Assembly: GCA_034096865.1 (NCBI GenBank)
Contig: JAWQFJ010002820.1
Span: 1 to 32,500, forward strand
From: Theodoxus fluviatilis
Lineage: Eukaryota > Mollusca > Gastropoda > Cycloneritida > Neritidae
Reading direction: 5' to 3'
DNA: 32,500 nucleotides
The notes below the pieces were generated by a model, which did no database searches, was not told where the DNA came from, and saw nothing but the letters and a program-made list of their open reading frames with translations. The position numbers were made by a program, and so were the translations under genes. Within the stretch, counting starts at the first letter, position 1. Every line of letters starts with the position of its first letter. Positions 11,841 through 19,870 of the stretch are shown piece by piece.

Positions 11841-11940
11841 TAAAGGATGAGTACAGCAGATGTACAGCATACTTGGTGATAGGTGCACCTTATGACATGA
11901 ACACAGTAAATGTACAATACACTCGGTGATAGGTGCACCT
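11841..11940 (+). repeat. 50-bp tandem duplication
   Basis: Two adjacent units, each ending in GGTGATAGGTGCACCT (ends at 11890 and 11940), share most of their 50 bases. Copy B has one equivalent unit, ending in GGTGATAGGCGCATCCT at about 18,181, so this is a local duplication in copy A. Confidence 0.8.
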
Positions 11941-12006
11941 CATCACAGGTTAAAGAACTCCAACTTCTTTACTTGTTCAACCAGTGTGTTGATAATCCAG
12001 TTAGGG

Positions 12007-12010
<4 letters not shown>

Positions 12011-12056
<46 letters not shown>

Positions 12057-12064
12057 GAGAGAGA
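12011..12064 (+). repeat. (GA)n microsatellite inside the LTR-like unit
   Basis: GA dinucleotides with one T at 12051. A (GA)n lies at the equivalent place in copy B (18217-18281), so it was probably present in the ancestral element. Confidence 0.9.
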
Positions 12065-12240
12065 TGCAAACATGAAGCCAAGCCAGACAGCAGCTATCAG
12101 TCCACGCTGATTAGATTGGCTGGGGTGCGTTTGTATGTGGGCAACAGCAGCTGTGCCAAGAGCTTGAGTGGCGGGCGCTCTCAAGAGATGCAAGAGATAC
12201 GTCCACACTGTGCGTGGCTTCCATGCAGTTGCTTACATCA

Positions 12241-12982
12241 AGAAAATCTCATTGCATACGCAGCACAACCACGTGGTTGCGATGACGTTTAGATTGGTTT
12301 TATCAATTTTCTTACTGCATTTTGTCAATATTGTGTTCTTCGCCTAAAACAGAACTTATGTTTCATATTTCAAATTACACATATCATTAAACAATCAAAC
12401 TTGGATGTTATGTGATTGTTAAATAAATAACTTGCACCGACACTGCGTACATAGGTATTTCTGGCAATGTCTTATCTCTACCCAGTATGTGATGCATTGA
12501 TGCCGTAATTCCGATAATACTGAAAGGGAGATACTGTCCTGGTAGTGTCTCTTATCAACATCAATCTTGATGTAGGGTTTTTTTTTCCCAAGGGAAATTT
12601 TTGCAATTAAGAACGCTGGAAAGGAAACACAAACAAAATGCCGTTATCTTACTCAGTTGCAGAGCCTCAGATTATTTTGCACTTATTAAAAGTGAAACAC
12701 CTTCACAAAGGTAACACGTCAATCACTTTGCTTTACTTAGCATGCTAATAGCGAACAGCGAGGGCCATTTAAAGGAAAACTACCGACACAAACAAATATT
12801 GTATCAAGAAGCAATAGATGGTTGCATTCAATAAAAACTGATAAATGCTAGTGATGTTCTTTTGCTTGCCACTGCTACATGCTGCTGATGAGTGCAATAT
12901 ATTCAATAGCGATCCATTTAAGGAACAGAAATCATGGGCGGAACGACGTCGTTATCGCGTTTGCTTGGCGTTGGCACTATGC
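12241..12982. other. Unassigned AT-rich sequence
   Basis: AT-rich DNA between the LTR-like unit and the inverted repeat. No gene or repeat recognised. Confidence 0.55.
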
Positions 12983-13915
12983 CCATTTAGACCACAGGGC
13001 GTGCCTTCGGATAACAACTCCTTCTACAGTTCCGCTCAGCCAAAATATGGACGATGTTCCCATATTATATTATGATAGTACATGGTATTGGGGATTGAAA
13101 ACAACAACGTTCCCTCTTCGATCGTATCTATTAAACAGTGAAAAATGACTTTTAAAAGTGCGAATTTGTATGATTCAAAACTATACAGGAGTTACTTCCC
13201 GTGACACATTTTCGTAGTTTTGGCCAATCAGAAATTAGGTCAGATTTACTGCGGAGTTTTCACCATGGCAGCGTGTGCATGGGCCAAATGTGAACAGTGG
13301 CTACATCAAGCTTTTTAAACTTGAAAAATTCTATGAGGTAGGCTGTGTAGCATTTTAATAGTTCCTAGTGGTAGACTTGCATGTGTGGCGGCTATTATGC
13401 AGTCTAGGTGCAGCAGGTTGGGTTATACATAGTAGGGCTGTCTTTCCAGAAGTAGTCTAACGTACTAGTCTTGAAGTTGTCGGCGTCTTCAGGAAGACTG
13501 TTCCATGTGTTGACGACCCTCTGAGAGAAGTAGTTGACTCTCACGTTTAGTCTGCAGTGGTCTTTGGGGAGTTTGAGAGAGTGGCCTCTGGTTTCTCTGC
13601 TGTTGGTTGGTTTGAAGCGAGGTCTGTCTGCATCATACAGTCCATGCACGTACGTACTTATGACGATGTCTTTAATAGTTCGACATCATCAACTTCGTGA
13701 TGAAACTGATTTGCAATAAAATTTATCGTTTGTGGTCGTAATTCCAAAACGAGACACCATATTACCTCCAAAATACATTGGATTCTTACTTGGGAGAATC
13801 CCTGACCTTCCGCCAATTTTCATTAGGATCCGTTTTTATCGTTTTGAGTTATTTTGCTAAATAACTAATTAACTAACAAACCCAGGGTTAAAAGAAAGTA
13901 TTGACATAAAAACAT
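12983..13915 (+). repeat. Left arm of a large inverted repeat
   Basis: The reverse complement of this arm matches 15,808-16,747. Positions 13,031-13,383 match the right arm over 353 bases with no difference found by eye. Beyond that about eight substitutions and one 18-base gap (missing here, near 13,481) occur before the inner end, where a few more differences accumulate. At the outer end a patch of mismatched sequence (13,004-13,030) is followed by 17 more matching bases (TTAGACCACAGGGCGTG). The arm contains a LINE ORF2 terminus and about 400 bases of its downstream sequence. Confidence 0.95.
13404..13685 (-). pseudogene. LINE ORF2 C-terminus in the left arm, pointing outward
   Basis: The frame reads ...VHGLYDADRPRF, then LKLPKDHCRLNVRVNYFSQR, then VVNTWNSLPEDA, ending NPTCCT and a stop at 13,404. 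The F-S-Q-R-V-V-N-x-W-N-S-L-P pattern is a hallmark of the C-terminal end of CR1/Jockey-type LINE ORF2 proteins. A TGA lies directly upstream (13,686-13,688), so only about 93 codons remain. Compared with the right arm it lacks six codons (18 bases) without losing frame. All catalytic parts are missing, so it cannot act alone. Confidence 0.8.
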
Positions 13916-13929
13916 TTCAAGTAGCCTCA

Positions 13930-14275
13930 CCACAATCACACCAAGGCAACACCAACAGCAACATCATCATTCTTGTTATGTTCAACATCATTACTATATT
14001 TACTATATTTCTGCATCATTGGGACCACCACCATCATTATCACACCCACCACCAACACCAGTCTATCTCTCAGTTATTAAGGCAAAGAAAACAAGTCTTC
14101 ACAGCATCACCATATTCATCCTATGAAAAAGGACCCAGATTTGTTTTTGTCTTCATCACCATCACCATAGCATCACCATCATTACATCACGAACTGCAAC
14201 ATTATCGTCACCATCAGAAGAGGGAGCAACAGGAACATCAGTATCATCCTCAGCACCACCATCATCTTCATTGAT
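13930..14275 (+). repeat. Degenerate CAT/CAC triplet-rich stretch
   Basis: Repeated CAC, CAT and CAA triplets mixed with unique sequence. It gives a 98-codon His-rich frame (13978-14274) with no domain; a decayed triplet microsatellite is the simpler reading. Confidence 0.7.
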
Positions 14276-15239
14276 GTTACATACATTATCAACATGACTT
14301 TACTTACTGCAGTTTATTGTTCACCATATTCAAATCATCTTTGTTTTACTGTAAACCAGCTGTGCTAATTCACACATCTGTCATAATTTGCATTAGTAAT
14401 CTTTCTACTAACACACATACATATTTACATACTTATCGAAACTACTTTTTTTCATGGAAAGTACATTGAAGTGATTACAACAAAAGATTGGACAGAGCCC
14501 AGAAACAAAAGCCCAGGAGGTCATTTCTGCAACTGAAAGTATTGTTAATGATACCTAGATTTCTTTATGCATAAGCTGTTCTGGTTTCTCCCTTCTACTG
14601 ATTACCATTAGAAACATGACCAGAATAAGTATTTGCAACATTTTATTTTTAATATATCTGTCCTTTTTGGCTAGTTATCTTTACTCAGATGATGTCAAGT
14701 TTACATTGATGATATACACCTTCACCAGTTTGCAACATTTTTCTTCACCCATGAATTTGAGAAAATCCCTTTTAACTACACAAGCACTTATGTAAGGTCA
14801 AACAGTATCAGTGGCAATAATCTACTAAGGATGTATACATGAGAGACTCTCTGCTCTTTGACATAGATACACACCAAAATAACTTTATTCATGAATAAAG
14901 TGCAATTGCTGTGCACATGAACAAGTAGTAGATACCTGAATATCTGAATTCATGCAATCCATGCCATGAGGACACAATCTGGACACTGTTCAAGAAACAG
15001 GACCCATCTGCCTTTTTCAGTTTGATGCAACACTTATGAAGGATTGACATTTCTCTTTTAAGTTTTTAAACAAAATCCTCAATATGCCTTTCTCATCTCT
15101 TAATGCCATATTAACAGAAAATTGCCAGCCAGGACACTTATTCTTTTGATGCTGAACACTAATCTGCATTCTCTTTTAAATCCCACCAAACACATAATAG
15201 ATTAGGAGTTTATGCAGTGATAAGTATGATTTATTTGAG

Positions 15240-15422
15240 TGAGCAATATTGTGCATGCTTTCATGAGTGTGTTCATTAGCTGCATGTGTGCATGTGTAAA
15301 ATTGCACGCTCTTATGTATGGATGCTTCTGTGTATGTTACTGTGTGTGCATAGGAGTGTGTCTGAATGTGACTGTGTGCTTTCCTCTGTATGTGTATGTG
15401 TTTGTGTGCACACACTTGTGCA

Positions 15423-15479
<57 letters not shown>

Positions 15480-15491
15480 ACGTGTGTGTGT
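15240..15491 (+). repeat. (GT)n microsatellite with degenerate flank
   Basis: A near-pure (GT)n core at about 15,423-15,478 is preceded by about 180 bases of TGTG/CATG-rich decayed repeat. Located in the spacer of the inverted repeat. Confidence 0.9.
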
Positions 15492-15807
15492 GACTACAAT
15501 ACTGATGATAAAAATGTTTCTGTCAAGGGGCCAATAGGAATTTGGAGCTGACATTCGAGCAATTTTATGAAGAAAGAATTTAAAGCAAACCATTATTAAA
15601 TTCCACTATACATAACATGATGATACATTGATAGTATACACATATTACAAGAAGTGACTGCATAATCATGCTGCAATTTGTTTTTCCTCATCTTCTTTGA
15701 AATATATCAATGAATCTATAATTGTGTTGCTAAAAATATATATAAATTATATAAAGTATGTGTCATTGGAAAGATAACTGCAAGATGGCTTCAGGTTTCG
15801 TAGTAAG

Positions 15808-16747
15808 ATGTTTTTATGTCAATACTTTTTTTAAACCCTAGGTTTATTAGTAATTTAGTTATTTAGCAAAATAACTCAAAACGATAAAAACGGATCCTAA
15901 TGAAAATTGGCGGAAGGTCAGGGTTTCTCCCAAGTAAGAATCCAATGTATTTTGGAGGTAATATGGTGTCTCGTTTTGGAATTACGACCACAAACGATAA
16001 ATTTTATTGCAAATCAGTTTCATCACGAAGTTGATGACGTCGAACTATTAAAGACATCGTCATAAGTACGTACGTGCATGGACTGTATGATGCAGACAGA
16101 CCTCGCTTCGAACCAACCAACAGCAGAGAAACCAGAGGCCACTCTCTCAAACTCCCCAAAGACCACTGCAGACTAAACGTGAGAGTCAACTACTTCTCTC
16201 AGAGAGTCGTCAATACATGGAACAGTCTTCCTGAAGACGCCGTATCTGCGAACACTGTCGACAACTTCAAGGCTAGTACGTTAGACTACTTCTGGAAAGA
16301 CGGCCCTACTATGTATAACCCAACCTGCTGCACCTAGACTGCATAATAGCCGCCACGCATGCAAGTCTACCACTAGGAACTATTAAAATGCTACACAGCC
16401 TACCTCATAGAATTTTTCAAGTTTAAAAAGCTTGATGTAGCCACTGTTCACATTTGGCCCATGCACACGCTGCCATGGTGAAAACTCCGCAGTAAATCTG
16501 ACCTAATTTCTGATTGGCCAAAACTACGAAAATGTGTCACGGGAAGTAACTCCTGTATAGTTTTGAATCATACAAATTCGCACTTTTAAAAGTCATTTTT
16601 CACTGTTTAATAGATACGATCGAAGAGGGAACGTTGTTGTTTTCAATCCCCAATACCATGTACTATCATAATATAATATGGGAACATCGTCCATATTTTG
16701 GCTGAGCGGACCTGAACGATCCGATTCCACGCCCTGTGGTCTAATTG
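15808..16747 (-). repeat. Right arm of a large inverted repeat
   Basis: Reverse complement of 12,983-13,915. Position pairs sum to 29,741 in the outer part (for example 13,031 with 16,710) and 29,723 in the inner part, the difference being an 18-base segment present only here (about 16,242-16,259). Identity over the aligned core is about 99% by eye. This arm is the more complete of the two and probably closer to the ancestral sequence. Confidence 0.95.
16038..16337 (+). pseudogene. LINE ORF2 C-terminus in the right arm, pointing outward
   Basis: About 99 codons from just after a TGA (16,035-16,037) to a TAG at 16,335-16,337. Visible motifs are VHGLYDADRPRFEPTNSRET, RGHSLKLPKDHCRLNVR and YFSQRVVNTWNSLPEDAV, diagnostic of the C-terminal tail of CR1/Jockey-type LINE ORF2. 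It differs from the left copy by a few residues (Glu for Lys, Ala for Thr, Gly for Ser) and six extra codons. The reverse transcriptase and endonuclease domains are absent. About 400 bases downstream, also shared by both arms, may be the LINE's 3' untranslated region. Confidence 0.8.
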
Positions 16748-17389
16748 GAATCCAAGCCAGCTCAGTGCAGGAAAAGTGCAGTAAACGTCCATTAGAAGTT
16801 GCCTTGGCCACAAAGGCCTGCAATACACGGTGTTATTTCCCAGTATCCGAATAAAGAGTGATGCTCATACGAAGAGAACGATGGCCAACCATGCGAAATG
16901 GACCACAAACATGCACATCCTGCCTTGAACAAACACGTCATCAAAAAAAGCGGGCATTGTAATTGTGCGATCCACGTTGGACCAATAGACGTTCGCCATG
17001 GGGACAGTGGGAAAACTTGTCTTGTAGTCCCCGGATGCAGAAAAACTGTCGCTGTCTGCCGGGCGGCTTTGGACGTTATTATCATCGCTCGGTAGTGGTT
17101 TGCTTGTGACGTGAGTTCTTCTCATTGTCCCCGAAAGCGGAAATCGGCCCGAGTAAATAATGCATGCCAACGTGTAGAACTGTTCAATCTGCAAAATCGA
17201 CTGCTGACAGTGCCATTCCGCCCTGGTGAGGTGGTGGGACCGCATCAGGGTGTGAGGGATGGAAAGAGTGGAAATTGGGGTTGAAAGGACAAAGGGGTTA
17301 AGGGTGAGATAGAAGTGAGGGGCTTGTGGGGTTGGCAAGGGATACGGGTAATCTGAGGAAGCGTGAGTTTCGAGGTATAAAGTTGGGAT
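16748..17389. other. Unassigned sequence, plus strand purine-rich from 17,230
   Basis: No recognisable gene. From about 17,230 to 17,400 the plus strand is rich in G and A (GGGGTT, GGGTGAG-type words), without a clear unit length. Confidence 0.5.
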
Positions 17390-18214
17390 TGAGTGGAGAG
17401 CCAGTGATAAGATTCCAGTGTGAGGGACTGCAGGATCGAGGGTAGGAGGTCGCAGGTATGAGACACGTCACAGCGGCTTTCCACAACTTCCTTCCTGCAT
17501 GAGTACAGGAGCTTCTGGCTGGCCCAAGGCCGGATGGTAGTGGCCTGGACCAACCTGAGACCGTGGTGACGGTGGCCTAGACTGGGCAACATTTGTCTCC
17601 CAGACTGGCAGGCAGTTCCTATTTCTTCACAAGAAGGCGCGGACCCCAAAGGAGCCAGGCTGGGGATGGACAGATACAATCTCAGCCTGTCTCTGAGTTG
17701 GTGTTTCTTAGTGACCGAAATGGGGTTATTACTCCTCTATACTTAACTGAAATAACTTGTTTGAAGTGTCGCCTCGTTTAACATGACAAAGTCTGTCGAG
17801 TGAATATTGCACCATTGAAAGTAAGTATCTTACTTTAGAGGAAGCAACGAATTTATTGCATAAACATAATTCAGATTTAGTGCAATTAATGATACCAGGG
17901 AAACGGCCTACAGTTAAACGTCGTAAATTTAACAAGTGATGGAACGGACAGCTGCAAGACAAAAAGTACATCCAACACACAGGACATCATAAAGAGAGAG
18001 GGAAGGTGTGACTAATCCAACCGACAAATGATGTGAAGGGCAGCTACGCGGGCCTTCCAGACTAGCAAAAGAGAGCCATGTAGTGACTATTCATGCACAA
18101 TGCGCACTTAACTCAGATAAAACATGGCGCACGATAGGAAGAGGGAGAATGCAAGACACTTGGGTGATAGGCGCATCCTCCTTCCGGAGGAACTAAAACA
18201 AAGAAGACGGAAGG

Positions 18215-18283
<69 letters not shown>

Positions 18284-18355
18284 TCTATGTCCCAAGGCAA
18301 CAGGAAAACAAAAATGGGAACACATAATTCAGTAGGGAAGCTTTGCAGTCGGCTA
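17390..18355 (-). mobile_element. Second copy of the LTR-like unit (copy B), possible solo LTR
   Basis: Same orientation as copy A. Matching landmarks in order are GAGCCAGG (17,650; A 11,362), a block around AGTATCTTACTTTAGAGGAA (17,822; A 11,534), GGACAGCTGCA (17,945; A 11,651), GGTGATAGGCGCATCCT (18,165; A 11,875), the (GA)n tract (18,217), GCGTCTATGT..CAACAG (18,281; A 12,126) and GCTTTGCAGTCGGCTA (18,340; A 12,217). Similarity is patchy, so this copy is old. No primer-binding site or Gag was seen beside it. The lower edge is approximate. Confidence 0.6.
18217..18281 (+). repeat. (GA)n microsatellite inside copy B
   Basis: About 32 uninterrupted GA units, at the position equivalent to 12011-12064 in copy A. 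Confidence 0.95.
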
Positions 18356-18449
18356 TAAAGAGGTAGGCTTGTGATATGGGTAAGATGAGGTGGAGGAATC
18401 AGCTTGTGGATATAATGAAATGGGCATGAGAAAAGAGTAAGATGAGGTG

Positions 18450-18530
18450 GAGGACGGAAGAGAAAAGAATGGGATGGGGATAGGAGAGGACGGTAGAGAA
18501 AAGAATGGGATGGGGACAGGAGAGGACAGG
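18450..18530 (+). repeat. 36-bp purine-rich tandem repeat, 2.3 units
   Basis: Units at 18450-18485 and 18486-18521 differ at two positions only (A/T and T/C); a third begins at 18522 and soon diverges. The unit contains AGAGAAAAGAATGGGATGGG. Confidence 0.9.
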
Positions 18531-18701
18531 ATGAAATGAAACAGATCGAGGAGAACAAGCAAAGGTGCCGGTGGCACTGGTTTGCTGTCAGACCCTGCGT
18601 GAGGAACCGATGGCTTCCCAGAATACAGTCTGGTCCATCTCTGGCTGGATCGACCACACTGGCTGCCTGCTTCTGCACCTACTGAGATCAGCACAGCCTC
18701 T

Positions 18702-18723
18702 CCCCCCCCCCCCCCCCCCCCCC
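18702..18723 (+). repeat. C22 homopolymer
   Basis: Twenty-two consecutive C bases. Length is likely uncertain in any sequencing read of this site. Confidence 0.9.
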
Positions 18724-19399
18724 TCCCGGGTCAGGGTGTGCTCGTCTTGTCTACTGCCTGGAGGGAATTGTCATTAGTTCTTGGGCCGACTTGCAGACTT
18801 CCATACTGGTCTTTATTTGTTTCTTGCCCTTTGTGGTCCATTGTAGGCAAGAGCCAGAATAGGGATGGTAACTTCCACGAGGGAAAACTCTTGAGGCTTG
18901 AACCAGAAAACACGCTTCCATATGTGTAAGGTGGGATGCGGCGGAGGCTTTTATTGGGAGGGTGCCAAAGTGCAAACTGAATTACCGGGAAAGTCTGGCT
19001 GACAATAAGCCGCCGGATCACAACCTACATGCATATCGAGTTTGCATGCAAGGTGGGCCTGCGGGAATGCAGGGTTGAGGGGGAAATGTCAAACTATTTC
19101 CTGCGTGGATTGTCCAAGCAGATGTCACTGCTGTAGAAGAGATGATAAAGGAAAGTTGCAAATGCCCGCATGTTAATAAAAAATCCCAGCCTACATTGGG
19201 ATTTGGCTGTGCGCGACCTAGCGCCTGGCTTCTCTAACTGCAGTCTCTTCTAACCTTTCTTGCTTCTGGTTTGGCTGGTTAAAGTTTCCCCTGAGATTTT
19301 AAGTTCTTAATCTTGTGAGTGAGAAATCGAAAATTGATCTGAGTGTCCTGATGCGTAGAACAGATAAAATCTGTCTGATTACACGTTTATCCAGCAGCG

Positions 19400-19517
19400 A
19401 GGTATCACGTGTGTGCCTGCTTGCATGTGCATGTGTATGTATGTGTGTATGTGAGTGTATATATGTATGTGTGTGTGTGTTTATGTGCGTGAGTGTATGT
19501 GTGTATGTGTGTGTGTT

Positions 19518-19565
<48 letters not shown>

Positions 19566-19569
19566 CGCA
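19400..19569 (+). repeat. (GT)n microsatellite ending in (GC)n
   Basis: Interrupted TG-rich sequence leads to about 34 bases of pure (GT)n and then about 11 bases of alternating GC ending at 19,569. Alternating purine-pyrimidine throughout. Confidence 0.9.
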
Positions 19570-19783
19570 GGTACTCTAGCCATAATCATTTTATCGTTAC
19601 CTCTGGGAGGGAGCTTCGCCTATTTGCAGGTCCCGCGATGATAAAGCCCAGAATTCACATGACTAATTGCTTCCTGGGCAGAGCATGTCCGCAGAGTAAA
19701 GGAACGAAAAAGGCACGGGTGTTGCAATGAATTAAAATAAATGGAAAAGCCCTTGAAATGCAGTGGCGAGGAATTTGGTCGAT

Positions 19784-19870
19784 CCCCATCCCCGCCCCGC
19801 CCCCCCCCCCGCCCCCCCCGCCCCCCCCCGCCCCGCCCCCCCCGCCCCGCCCCCCCCCGCCCCCCCACCC
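19784..19870 (-). repeat. C/G homopolymer-rich tract, G-quadruplex candidate on minus strand
   Basis: About 87 bases on the plus strand that are C except for regularly placed single Gs and two As. On the minus strand this is runs of 4-10 G separated by single C, which meets the usual pattern for G-quadruplex formation many times over. The Gly/Arg and Pro-rich frames across it are not genes. Confidence 0.9.

Larger units (their letters stand above)
11035..12240 (-). mobile_element. Probable 5' LTR of the gypsy-like element (copy A)
   Basis: The edge at 11,035 is set by the adjacent primer-binding site. On the minus strand AATAAA at 11095-11100 lies 60 bases from that edge, a normal place for an LTR poly-A signal. 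Further in are a 6 x 25-bp array, a 50-bp duplication and a (GA)n tract. The far edge, about 12,237-12,240, is inferred from where similarity to a second copy (about 17,390-18,355) fades; a terminal TG is available there on the element's strand. A length of 1.2 kb is large but within the known LTR range. Alternative: a shorter LTR next to another repeat that also occurs twice. Confidence 0.6.
13916..15807. other. Spacer between the inverted arms
   Basis: AT-rich 1.9-kb interior. It holds a degenerate (CAY)n-rich stretch at about 13,930-14,275, whose His-rich frame I attribute to the repeat, and a GT-rich tract at 15,240-15,491. No transposase, polymerase or other protein family could be recognised in any frame. 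Confidence 0.65.
18356..19399. other. Unassigned sequence with short repeats
   Basis: No gene recognised. It contains a 36-bp tandem repeat (18450-18530) and a poly-C run (18702-18723), listed separately. The remainder shows only short frames without domains. Confidence 0.5.

Noticed and set aside
13978..14274. 98-codon His-rich frame in the inverted-repeat spacer as a possible element protein
   Set aside because: Explained by decayed CAT/CAC repeats; no transposase or zinc-finger pattern.
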